Positions 1 to 7,197 of a stretch of DNA of 64,000 nucleotides are shown piece by piece. The translations under genes were made by a program, and so were the position numbers. The stretch spans positions 62,001 through 126,000 of the forward strand of contig NZ_BONF01000025.1 in assembly GCF_016862575.1 (NCBI RefSeq). Reading direction: 5' to 3'. The notes under the pieces were generated by a model. The model was not told the DNA's origin. It did no database searches and saw only the letters and a program-made list of their open reading frames with translations. The DNA is from Catellatospora bangladeshensis (GTDB taxonomy: Bacteria > Actinomycetota > Actinomycetes > Mycobacteriales > Micromonosporaceae). How positions within the stretch are numbered: the first letter of the stretch is position 1; every line of letters starts with the position of its first letter.

Positions 1-1
1 G

Positions 2-2281
2 CTGGACTGGCGGTCCGGCAAGAGCTTCCTGGATGCGGCCCGCAGCGCCGGCAACACCAACGACCTGCGGGGCAAGTTGCTGCGCATCCACCCGGAGAGC
101 AACGGCACCTACACCATCCCCAGCGGCAACCTGTTCGCGCCGGGCACGGCGCAGACCAAGCCCGAGATCTACGCGATGGGCTTCCGCAACCCGTTCCGGT
201 TCGAGGTCGACATGCAGACCGGCTGGGTGAACCTGGCCGACTACGGCCCCGACCGCGGCGGCGCGACCACCAACCGCGGCCCGGAGGGCCTGGTCGAGCT
301 GAACGTGATCAAGCAGGCGGGCAACTTCGGCTGGCCGTTCTGCCACGGCAACAACCAGGCGTACGCGCCGTACAACCCGGACACCGGCGTGGTCGGCGCG
401 AAGTTCAACTGCAACGCGCCGGTCAACGACTCCCCGAACAACACCGGCCTGCGCACCCTGCCGCCGCTGGTCCAGCCGCAGATCTGGTACGGCTACGGCG
501 TCTCCCCCACCTTCCCCGAGATGGGCGAGGGCGGCTCGGCGCCGATGGGCGGCCCGGTCTACCGCTACAACGCAGCCAGCACCTCGGCGACGAAGTTCCC
601 CGCGTACTACAACGGCGTGCACTTCTTCTACGAGTGGTCGCGCAACTACATCAAGGAGATCCACTTCGACTCCTCGGGCAACCTGGTGAAGATCAACCCG
701 TTCCTGCCCGGCGGCGGCTACATCAAGCCGATGGCCATGCGCTTCGGCCCGGACGGCTCGCTCTACCTGCTCGAATGGGGCTCCGAGTTCGGCGGCGGCA
801 ACAACGACTCCGGGCTCTACCGCATCGACTACATCCACGGCGGGCGCGCTCCGATCGCCAAGGCCACCGCGACCCCGACCAACGGCCTCGCCACGCTCAA
901 CGTGACGTTCTCCAGCGCCGGCTCCTACGACCCGGACGCCGGGGACACCATCTCCTACGCGTGGGACTTCGACAGCAACGGCAGCACCGACTCCACCGCC
1001 GCGAACCCGACCCGGGCGTACACCAGCAACGGCAACTACGTCGCGAAGCTGACCGTCACCGACAACACCGGCCGGTCGTCGTTCGTCAACGTGCCGATCA
1101 CCGTCGGCAACAACGCCCCGGTGGTCACGATCAACTCACCGCCCAACGGCGGCATGCTCGACTTCGGGCAGAACGTCGCCTACAACCTCACCGTCACCGA
1201 CGCGCAGGACGGCACCATCAACTGCTCGCAGGTGTTCACCAACCCGGCACTCGGGCACGACGACCACGCCCACCCGACCACCGACCTGCCCGGCTGCTCC
1301 GGCACCGTCAACACCGGCAACCTCGGCGGCCACCCCGACGGCGCCAACCTGTTCTACCTGCTCAACTCCCGCTACCAGGACAACGGCAACGGGACGGTGG
1401 CGCGGCTGACCGGATACGCCAACGTGGTCCTGCAGCCCAAGCACAAGCAGGCCGAGTACTTCACCAGTCAGTCCGGCGTGCGGGTGGTCGCCCAGTCCGG
1501 GGCCGAGAGCGGCAACCGCATCGGCGACGTCAGCAACAACGACTGGATCATGTTCGACCCGATGAGCCTGCAGGGCATCACCAGCGTCAGCTACCGGGTG
1601 TCCTCGCCGAGCGGCGGCGGCAGCATCGAGCTGCGCGCCGACTCGCCGACCGGCACCCTGCTGGCGACCAACCCCGTCGCGGCGACCGGCGGCTGGGACA
1701 CCTACGTCCAGCAGGCCGCCGTCAACGTCGGGGCCCTGTCCGGCACGCACAAGCTGTACATGGTGTTCAAGTCGAGCGCGAACAACAGCTTCGACGTCGA
1801 CTCGTTCACCTTCGCCGGGACAGGGGTCGGCACCAACCCGACCGGCGGCATCGCGGGTAAGACGTACACCCTGACCGCGCAGCACAGCGGCAAGCTCGCC
1901 GATGTCAGCGGGGTCTCCACCGCGGACAACGCGACGGTCGTGCAGTGGCCCGCCACGGGCGGCAACAACCAGAAGTGGCAGGCCGTGGACGCGGGCGGCG
2001 GCTACGTCTACCTCAAGGCGCTGCACAGCGGCAAGTGCCTGGCCGCGAGCGGCGGGTCCACCGCCGACGGGGCGGCGATGGTGCAGCTGACCTGCACCAC
2101 GAACAACAACATGAAGTGGCAGGCGGTCACCACCTCGACCGCCGGGGTGTACCAGCTCAAGGCCGTGCACAGCGGCAAGTGCCTGGACGTCAACGGCGCC
2201 TCCACGGCCGACAACGCCGCACTCATCCAGTGGGCCTGCCACACCGGCAGCAACCAGCTGTGGCGGCTCACGCAGGTGTGA
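2..2281 (+). CDS. Secreted PQQ-type sugar (glucose/sorbosone) dehydrogenase with PKD, CBM and ricin-lectin domains, 5' partial
   Basis: The reading frame is open to the window edge, so the N-terminus lies outside. The first ~270 visible residues end a GSDH-type beta-propeller (motifs LLRIHP, EIYAMGFRNPFR, GPDGSLYLLEWG), a family that oxidises sugars or aldoses with PQQ. A PKD domain follows (about 865-1115, SYAWDFDSNG), then a CBM6-like module (about 1450-1830) and a C-terminal ricin-B lectin (about 1855-2278; repeated HSGK..D.....NA, QW). This order suggests an extracellular carbohydrate-bound oxidoreductase. It is related to the protein at 11363-13807, which carries its lectin at the other end. 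The exact substrate cannot be read from sequence. Two stacked hairpins follow the stop. Confidence 0.88.
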   Translation: MDWRSGKSFLDAARSAGNTNDLRGKLLRIHPESNGTYTIPSGNLFAPGTAQTKPEIYAMGFRNPFRFEVDMQTGWVNLADYGPDRGGATTNRGPEGLVELNVIKQAGNFGWPFCHGNNQAYAPYNPDTGVVGAKFNCNAPVNDSPNNTGLRTLPPLVQPQIWYGYGVSPTFPEMGEGGSAPMGGPVYRYNAASTSATKFPAYYNGVHFFYEWSRNYIKEIHFDSSGNLVKINPFLPGGGYIKPMAMRFGPDGSLYLLEWGSEFGGGNNDSGLYRIDYIHGGRAPIAKATATPTNGLATLNVTFSSAGSYDPDAGDTISYAWDFDSNGSTDSTAANPTRAYTSNGNYVAKLTVTDNTGRSSFVNVPITVGNNAPVVTINSPPNGGMLDFGQNVAYNLTVTDAQDGTINCSQVFTNPALGHDDHAHPTTDLPGCSGTVNTGNLGGHPDGANLFYLLNSRYQDNGNGTVARLTGYANVVLQPKHKQAEYFTSQSGVRVVAQSGAESGNRIGDVSNNDWIMFDPMSLQGITSVSYRVSSPSGGGSIELRADSPTGTLLATNPVAATGGWDTYVQQAAVNVGALSGTHKLYMVFKSSANNSFDVDSFTFAGTGVGTNPTGGIAGKTYTLTAQHSGKLADVSGVSTADNATVVQWPATGGNNQKWQAVDAGGGYVYLKALHSGKCLAASGGSTADGAAMVQLTCTTNNNMKWQAVTTSTAGVYQLKAVHSGKCLDVNGASTADNAALIQWACHTGSNQLWRLTQV

Positions 2282-2287
2282 GAACCC

Positions 2288-2358
2288 GCCGGCCCGGTCA
2301 CACCTGGGTGATCGGGCCGGCGCGAGCGGCGGGCGGGACTTCCGTGGTCCCGCCCGCC
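2288..2358 (+). terminator. Tandem double-hairpin terminator after the sugar dehydrogenase gene
   Basis: Hairpin 1 (2288-2321) pairs GCCGGCCCGGTCAC with GTGATCGGGCCGGC. Hairpin 2 (2328-2358) has a perfect 12-bp stem, GGCGGGCGGGAC/GTCCCGCCCGCC. No T-tract is present, as is usual in high-GC actinomycetes. A near copy lies at 3535-3604. Confidence 0.75.
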
Positions 2359-2386
2359 GCCCTGTCCGTGGACGGCCCGACCACGT

Positions 2387-2410
2387 GTCCGGTGTCGTCC
2401 GGCAGACCGG
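2387..2410 (+). promoter_or_regulatory. Tandem GTCCGG element, copy 1 (upstream of the small peptide genes)
   Basis: The core GTCCGGTGTCGTCCGG is a direct repeat of GTCCGG with 10-bp period followed by a trailing CCGG. It starts 159 bp upstream of the ATG at 2546, in the same orientation as that gene. Copies 2 and 3 sit at equivalent distances from the genes starting at 3319 and 3997. Confidence 0.5.
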
Positions 2411-2545
2411 GCTTGGCGGACCCGCCGGACCAGCGCTGCCGGCCCCCGTGGCCGGAGTGTGCCGGAATCGGGCCGTCCACGCCGCACGAACGGGTCTGCT
2501 GAGGGGCACACGGCGCGAGCCTCAGCCCATCTCGGGAGGTGAAAC

Positions 2546-2653
2546 ATGACCCTGTCCATCAACTGGCGCCAGGCCGCCTACGCGATCCTCACGCTGGCAT
2601 CGCTGGCACTGCTGCTCTACACGATCGGCGCACCGGCGACCGAGGGCAGCTAG
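2546..2653 (+). CDS. Small hydrophobic peptide 1 (35 aa)
   Basis: The ATG is preceded by a strong ribosome site (GGGAGGTGAAAC). The peptide has a short polar head (MTLSINWRQ), one hydrophobic segment and the tail LLYTIGAPATEGS. It shares the LLYTxGAP block and overall plan with the next ORF, 8 bp downstream, so the two look like tandem paralogues in one transcript. Such a size with one hydrophobic stretch fits a membrane micropeptide or an exported signalling or modified peptide precursor. I do not recognise the family. The RBS, the paralogy and the shared upstream element argue that it is real. Confidence 0.55.
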   Translation: MTLSINWRQAAYAILTLASLALLLYTIGAPATEGS

Positions 2654-2661
2654 GAGCCCGC

Positions 2662-2745
2662 ATGAGAGTCCGCATTCTGGTGGCGCTCGTCTCGCTGGCC
2701 ACGCTGCTCTACACGGCAGGCGCGCCATACGAGCACGGAGGCTGA
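2662..2745 (+). CDS. Small hydrophobic peptide 2 (27 aa), paralogue of the preceding ORF
   Basis: The ATG follows a GGAG ribosome site that overlaps the stop of peptide 1, so the two are probably co-transcribed and perhaps translationally coupled. The peptide begins MRVRILVALVSL, a basic head and hydrophobic core, and ends LLYTAGAPYEHGG. Alignment with peptide 1 gives LxSLAxLLYTxGAPxxxG. It lacks cysteine and has no obvious cleavage site, so a membrane-retained micropeptide or a signal-peptide-like pheromone precursor are both possible. Function unknown. A hairpin terminator follows at 2767. Confidence 0.55.
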   Translation: MRVRILVALVSLATLLYTAGAPYEHGG

Positions 2746-2766
2746 TCCGAGCGCTGCCCGGCAACC

Positions 2767-2796
2767 GGTGCGAGCAGCGATGCCGCTGCTCGCACC
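2767..2796. terminator. Bidirectional hairpin terminator
   Basis: A perfect 13-bp stem (GGTGCGAGCAGCG and its complement) with a 4-nt loop lies between the convergent small-peptide genes and the DUF2690-like gene. It can serve both strands. Confidence 0.8.
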
Positions 2797-2818
2797 GCGG
2801 CCGGACCCCGCTCAGCTC

Positions 2819-3319
2819 CTAGTACCAGCCCGTGTAGGCGTACCCGGCGCCCACGTTGGGGAGCACGATGGTGCCGACCGCTTGGGCGACGTAGCCACCG
2901 TCGTACACCATGGGGGTGAAGCAGGTGTACGCGCCGACCACGTCGCTCCACGTGATCTCGTCGATGCAGACCTGCGTACTGGCACTGTCGTTGTACCGGT
3001 AGACCGCCGCGTCACCCTCTGACGGGATCGTGTAGACCAGCACGCGGCCCCAGACGGTGCGGCACGTCGAGCTGTAGCGCAGCTCGATCTTGCCGGTCCG
3101 CGAGCCGTTGACTTTGATCTCTGCCGATGTCGGCGTCGACACCGCCGAGGAGCCGTCCGACCGCCTCTGGCAGACCGAGGCACGAGAGTCGGTCGGGCTG
3201 ATGCCGTCCCAGCCCTTGCCGGTCGGCCCGGCGGCGTGCGCCGCGGCCGGGGGCAACACGGCCACGCCGACTACCGCGACGATCACGACGACGGCGGATC
3301 GAATCCGTCCACGAATCAT
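2819..3319 (-). CDS. Secreted DUF2690-like protein (166 aa)
   Basis: The ATG has an upstream AAAGGAACT ribosome site. Residues 1-29 are a Sec signal peptide (basic start, long hydrophobic stretch, AHA/AG cleavage region). The mature part has four cysteines and the pattern C..RSDG...V.......I.V....G.IELRYS..C.TVWGRV, which matches my memory of the DUF2690 family (extracellular, unknown function). The promoter region carries TTGACTCA about 35 bp upstream of the start and the tandem GTCCGG element about 150 bp upstream, both shared with the neighbouring secreted-protein gene at 3620-3997. Separate terminators flank it, so it is monocistronic but probably co-regulated with its neighbours. Confidence 0.8.
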   Translation of the reverse strand: MIRGRIRSAVVVIVAVVGVAVLPPAAAHAAGPTGKGWDGISPTDSRASVCQRRSDGSSAVSTPTSAEIKVNGSRTGKIELRYSSTCRTVWGRVLVYTIPSEGDAAVYRYNDSASTQVCIDEITWSDVVGAYTCFTPMVYDGGYVAQAVGTIVLPNVGAGYAYTGWY

Positions 3320-3354
3320 TCCGAGTTCCTTTCGACTTGCCGGCCTGTGTGCCG

Positions 3355-3366
3355 TGAGTCAACCGG
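3355..3366 (-). promoter_or_regulatory. Candidate -35 region of the DUF2690-like gene
   Basis: On the minus strand this reads CCGGTTGACTCA, with TTGACT ending 39 bp before the ATG. The identical 12-mer occurs at 4034-4045, 37 bp before the start of the SH3-like gene. The -10 is poorly conserved, suggesting an activator-dependent promoter. Confidence 0.45.
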
Positions 3367-3447
3367 CACCGGGCATCGTCGCGGGCCGACGTCGGCCGAG
3401 TCCGGATCGGCCCCAGGAACGTCCTGGTGACAGCAGCGCCGACGGGG

Positions 3448-3472
3448 CCGGAAACCGGACGGCACCGGACGC
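3448..3472 (-). promoter_or_regulatory. Tandem GTCCGG element, copy 2
   Basis: The minus strand reads GCGTCCGGTGCCGTCCGG followed by TTTCCGG. It starts 153 bp upstream of the gene beginning at 3319 and matches copy 3 (4128-4152) at 24 of 25 positions. Confidence 0.55.
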
Positions 3473-3534
3473 TCCAGCCGGTCGGGGCGACCTGTGGGCC
3501 GACGTGACCCGCGGCTTCCCGGGCGTGAGAACCC

Positions 3535-3604
3535 GCCGGCCCGGTCACCACCTGGGTGACCGGGCCGGCGCGAGCGGCGGGCGAGGGCTCCGGGCCCCGC
3601 CGCT
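3535..3604 (-). terminator. Double-hairpin terminator of the SH3-like gene
   Basis: Hairpin 3535-3569 is a 14-bp GCCGGCCCGGTCAC stem, near-identical in stem, loop and flanks to the one at 2288-2321. A second stem (AGCGGCGGG/CCCGCCGCT) spans about 3573-3604. It lies just downstream of the minus-strand gene at 3620-3997. Confidence 0.7.
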
Positions 3605-3619
3605 TCGGTGCGGGTACGG

Positions 3620-3997
3620 TCAGCAGGCCTGCATGGATCCGTACCCGGAGAGGTGATAGTCGGAGACCCAGCCGAAGTATCCGTTGTAGTGGACAGCCGT
3701 CCAGGTGGTGACGCCGTTGACCGAGTCGCCGTACCGGTAGCAGTTCATGGGGAGCCAGGCGCCCCACGGCGGCCGGACGAGGATGGAGCAGTTGTGACCC
3801 GGCCCGGTCCGCATCGCGGGCCCGACATACCCGCTGACCGAGTTGATTACCTGGGCCGACGTTCCGTCCTTGTCCGGTGCGGGCGGCCCGCACGTCACGG
3901 CCGCGGACGCGGGCGAGGCGGCTACGACCAGACCACCGGCGATGGCCAGCAGGACGGCCGCGGATCCGACTCCGATCCTTTGCAGGAACTTGCTCAT
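3620..3997 (-). CDS. Small secreted SH3-like domain protein (125 aa)
   Basis: The ATG follows an excellent AGGAGG site 4 bp upstream. Residues 1-33 are a Sec signal peptide ending ASPASA-A. The mature 92 residues contain RTGPG..C and GYFGWVSDYHLSG, typical of bacterial SH3 (SH3b) folds that bind peptidoglycan or glycans, plus four cysteines likely in two disulfides. Probably an exported cell-wall-associated effector. It shares promoter features (TTGACTCA and the tandem GTCCGG element) with the DUF2690-like gene and is divergent from the HTH/NB-ARC/TPR regulator at 4218, which is its likely controller by position. Confidence 0.75.
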   Translation of the reverse strand: MSKFLQRIGVGSAAVLLAIAGGLVVAASPASAAVTCGPPAPDKDGTSAQVINSVSGYVGPAMRTGPGHNCSILVRPPWGAWLPMNCYRYGDSVNGVTTWTAVHYNGYFGWVSDYHLSGYGSMQAC

Positions 3998-4033
3998 GGG
4001 ACCTCCTGAAACATGGATTGGTTTCCCCTGGCC

Positions 4034-4045
4034 TGAGTCAACCGG
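4034..4045 (-). promoter_or_regulatory. Candidate -35 region of the SH3-like gene
   Basis: The minus strand has CCGGTTGACTCA, identical to 3355-3366 and at the same distance from its ATG. A weak ATCCAT -10 candidate lies 17 bp after TTGACT. Confidence 0.45.
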
Positions 4046-4127
4046 GCTGGGCGTCGCCGGAGGGCGGATGCCGACGGATCCCGGATCGATGCCAGCAGAT
4101 GTGCTGGCGGAAACCCTGTGGGGCGGA

Positions 4128-4152
4128 CCGGAAACCGGACGTCACCGGACGC
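4128..4152. promoter_or_regulatory. Tandem GTCCGG element, copy 3, in the divergent promoter region
   Basis: The minus strand reads GCGTCCGGTGACGTCCGG then TTTCCGG. It ends 66 bp upstream of the regulator start (4218) and begins 155 bp upstream of the SH3-like gene, so it could serve both divergent promoters, including autoregulation. Confidence 0.55.
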
Positions 4153-4217
4153 CGAGAGCTGCGGCGCGGCCGGAGTCAGGCGTGCGCGGTCCGATGTGCT
4201 GCGAAGAGCGGGGTAAA

Positions 4218-6479
4218 GTGACCTATGTGGACGATCGTTTGAATCCGGTCGCGCAGTTCTGTACGGACCTGCGCGTCCACTGGCAGGCGTCGGGAAGGGA
4301 TCTGCCGAGCATCGCCCGGGATGTGCGCATCAGCCGGACTCAGCTCTACGCGATCCTCAACGGGGAGATCAAACGGCCGCCGGACTTCGCGGCACTGGTG
4401 CGCCCGTTCCTGCTCGCCTGCGGCGCGACCGAGGCCGAGCTCGCCGACTGGCGCCGCCGCCACGACGTACTCGTCGGCGTGCACCAGGGGTTGGCGCAAC
4501 AGTCCCGGCTCCGCCCGGCCCCGCCGAACCTGCTGCCGGCGGTGAGCGGCGGTTTCGTCGGCCGGACATCGCTGCTGGCCGCCCTGGACACCGCGGCGTC
4601 ACCTGCCGTGGTGACCGGGCCGCCCGGCGTCGGGAAGACCGCGCTGGTCCTGCACTGGGCGTACGGCCGGGCCGCGGCGTTCCCCGACGGCCGCCTCTAC
4701 GCAGACCTGCGGGGGTATGCCCGTGACGGCGCTCTCGACCCAGCGGACGTGATCCGTGGCTTCCTCGACGCGCTGGGCGTGCCCGCCCGGGAGATCCCGC
4801 CGGACCCGGCCGCACAGGCGGCCCGCTTCCGGAGCCTGGCCGCCGACCGGCGCCTGCTGGTGGTCCTCGACAACGCCCGCGACGCGGACCAGGTACGCCC
4901 GCTGCTGGCTGGCGGATCCGGCGTGCGCACCGTGGTGACCAGCCGCAACCCGCTGACCGCCCTCGTCGCCGACTACGCCGCCACGCCCGTCGTGGTCGGC
5001 CTGCCGACGGAGGCCGAAGCGGTCGAGCTGGTCCGGTCCCGCCTTGCCGGATCTGCCGACGACAGCGCGGCGGCGGACGCCGTCGCCGCCTGCGGGCGCC
5101 TGCCCATGGCGCTGGCCCTGATCGCCGCACGGGTACGCCAGACCGGGTTCCCGCTGGCGACGGCCGCCGCCGAGCTGCGCCAGGCCGGTTCGCGCAGTCA
5201 CCACGACCTGCGCACGGTGTTCTCCTGGTCATACGCGGCGGTGAGCCCGCCCGCCGCGCGGCTGTTCCGCCTGCTCGGCCTCCCCGCCGGAGCCGACATC
5301 GCCGCCGATGCGGCCGCCGCGCTCGCCGACGTCCACGACGCCGGCGCGTCACTCGACGAGCTGGTCCAGGCGGGCCTGCTCGTCGAACACCGCCCCCACC
5401 GCTACCTCCTGCACGATCTGCTGCGCGACTACGCGCGCGAGCAGGCCCAGGCCACCGACACCGACGCCGAGCGCCGCGCCGCGCTGACCCGCCTGCTCGA
5501 CCACTACACGAGCACGGCGCACGAAGCCGACCGCGTCCTGAACCCCATACGCCCGCCGATCCCGCTGCCCGTGCCACCGCCGCCGGACAGCCGCCGCCCT
5601 GACTATCAGACAGCGCTGACCTGGCTGAAAGCCGAGAGGGCGGTGCTGCTGGCGACCCTGCGCCAGGCCCGCGACGACGGCCTCGACCGGCACGCCTGGC
5701 AGCTCGGCTGGGCCTTGGACACCTTCCTTTACGAGGAGCACCGCTGGCACGACGAGGGCGCTGCCTGGGCGGTGGCGCTGCGGGCGGCCACCGCCTCGAT
5801 GGACGACGCGGCGGCCGCGCACGCCCACCGGTTCCTCGGCGCGGTCGCCGGACGGCTCGACCGGTTCGCCGAGGCGTACGCCCACATGCACGACTCCATG
5901 CGGCTGTGCCGGGCCGCAGGCGACCGCCGCGGCGAGGCCGAGACCGAGTTCGTCCTGTCGTACGTGTGCTTCCTCCAGGACGACATCACGACCGCGCTGG
6001 CCCACGCCGAACGTTCGCTCGAACTCTGGGCCGGCCTGTCCGACCTCGCCTGGACCGGCCGTGCCGCCAACGGTGTCGGCCTCTACCACGCCTTTCGCGG
6101 GGACGCCCCCGCCGCGATCCGCCTCTTCCAGCGTGCCGCCGACCTCCAGCACGAGGCCGGCGACGTCGCCAACGAGGCCGTCAGCCGCGACAACCTCGGC
6201 AAGGCGCACCACGCGCTCGGCGCCTACCCCGCCGCCGTCGAACAGTTCGACACCGCCGGTGACCTGGCCCGGCAACTCGGCGACCCCGTTCTTGAGGCGC
6301 AGACGGCCCATCATGCGGGCGATGCATACCAGGCGCTCGGCGATCACGCCACCGCCCGCGAACGGTGGGAGCACGCCTACAAGCTCCTCACCGACGCCGG
6401 GCACCCGATGGCGAACGACGTCGCCCGCAAACTCGCCGCGCCGCAGCCGGGCGACGCGGCAGGCGCCGCCGGGGAGTGA
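4218..6479 (+). CDS. HTH / NB-ARC ATPase / TPR transcriptional regulator (AfsR-like, no BTAD)
   Basis: GTG start chosen after GAAGAGCGGGG; GTG at 4227 is an alternative. The 753-aa protein has an XRE-type helix-turn-helix at about residues 12-70 (SIARDVRISRTQLYAIL), an NB-ARC STAND ATPase with Walker A GPPGVGKT near residue 134 and Walker B LLVVLD near 213, a winged-helix segment, and TPR-like repeats over the last ~300 residues. STAND regulators are ATP switches opened by ligand binding to their sensor repeats. Unlike AfsR/SARP proteins it lacks the BTAD activation domain. It is divergent from the small secreted genes that share the GTCCGG element. I infer it controls them and may sense a peptide through its TPRs. 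Confidence 0.88.
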   Translation: MTYVDDRLNPVAQFCTDLRVHWQASGRDLPSIARDVRISRTQLYAILNGEIKRPPDFAALVRPFLLACGATEAELADWRRRHDVLVGVHQGLAQQSRLRPAPPNLLPAVSGGFVGRTSLLAALDTAASPAVVTGPPGVGKTALVLHWAYGRAAAFPDGRLYADLRGYARDGALDPADVIRGFLDALGVPAREIPPDPAAQAARFRSLAADRRLLVVLDNARDADQVRPLLAGGSGVRTVVTSRNPLTALVADYAATPVVVGLPTEAEAVELVRSRLAGSADDSAAADAVAACGRLPMALALIAARVRQTGFPLATAAAELRQAGSRSHHDLRTVFSWSYAAVSPPAARLFRLLGLPAGADIAADAAAALADVHDAGASLDELVQAGLLVEHRPHRYLLHDLLRDYAREQAQATDTDAERRAALTRLLDHYTSTAHEADRVLNPIRPPIPLPVPPPPDSRRPDYQTALTWLKAERAVLLATLRQARDDGLDRHAWQLGWALDTFLYEEHRWHDEGAAWAVALRAATASMDDAAAAHAHRFLGAVAGRLDRFAEAYAHMHDSMRLCRAAGDRRGEAETEFVLSYVCFLQDDITTALAHAERSLELWAGLSDLAWTGRAANGVGLYHAFRGDAPAAIRLFQRAADLQHEAGDVANEAVSRDNLGKAHHALGAYPAAVEQFDTAGDLARQLGDPVLEAQTAHHAGDAYQALGDHATARERWEHAYKLLTDAGHPMANDVARKLAAPQPGDAAGAAGE

Positions 6480-6543
6480 GGCGGGCGTCACCACGCGGGC
6501 ACGGGTACGGGCGGCCGGCCGTGGCCGAAGGTTAGGTTGGCTC

Positions 6544-7164
6544 ATGTTCTCGGACAGGTCCCGGGTCGCGGCCGGGCTCGCCGTGGTGTGCGCCGCGGCG
6601 GGGACCGGCGCGGTGATGTATGCGCTCGGCGTGCTCCCCGAGCCCTGGACCCGCGGCTACATCAGCGAGGGCGGCGTGGCCACCAGCCCGCGCGACGGGA
6701 TCTACCGCGCCGGGATCGTCGCCCTGGCCGCCTCGCTGGCCCTGCTCGGCACGGCGCTGCGGCGGCTGGTGCCGTTCGTCTTCGCGATCCTGGCGACGGC
6801 GGGCGTCTTCGGCACCGCCTCGGCGGCGGTGTCGTGCACGCCGGGTTGCCCGCTGCCGCCGTACGAGCCGTCCACCCCCGCCGACCTGGTGCATGCCGGG
6901 GCGAGCGTGCTCGGCGTGGGGCTGGCGGTGGTCGCGATGACCGCCGTGGCACTGATCTCGCTGCAACCGGTGCTGCGCCGCACCGCGCGGATGTTCGCCG
7001 CAGTGACGCTGCCCCTGGCCGTGCTGCTGGTGTTCGGGCTGCTCGCGATCGGGCGCGGCCTGTTCACCAGCGTGCTGGAGCGGGTCGCGCTGGTGCCGGT
7101 GGTGCTCTGGATCGCGGTGACCGGGCTGCAGCTGCTGCGCCGCCCGGCCGCCGAGCGGGCTTGA
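6544..7164 (+). CDS. DUF998-family membrane protein (206 aa)
   Basis: The start was placed at ATG 6544, giving an immediate hydrophobic first helix. About six transmembrane segments are visible. The motifs GYISEGG near residue 37 and the Cys-Pro motif SCTPGCPLPP near residue 98 match the DUF998 family of integral membrane proteins of unknown function. It lies 64 bp downstream of the regulator and 33 bp upstream of a MerR gene, so it may share a transcript with either. No catalytic motif is visible. Confidence 0.75.
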   Translation: MFSDRSRVAAGLAVVCAAAGTGAVMYALGVLPEPWTRGYISEGGVATSPRDGIYRAGIVALAASLALLGTALRRLVPFVFAILATAGVFGTASAAVSCTPGCPLPPYEPSTPADLVHAGASVLGVGLAVVAMTAVALISLQPVLRRTARMFAAVTLPLAVLLVFGLLAIGRGLFTSVLERVALVPVVLWIAVTGLQLLRRPAAERA

Positions 7165-7197
7165 CCTCGCCCCAAGGGCACGCCGCAGACTGACCGC

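Noticed and set aside
1136..2509. Minus-strand frame across the sugar dehydrogenase C-terminus
   Set aside because: Gly/Val/Ala-rich shadow. The plus strand carries PKD, CBM and lectin signatures.
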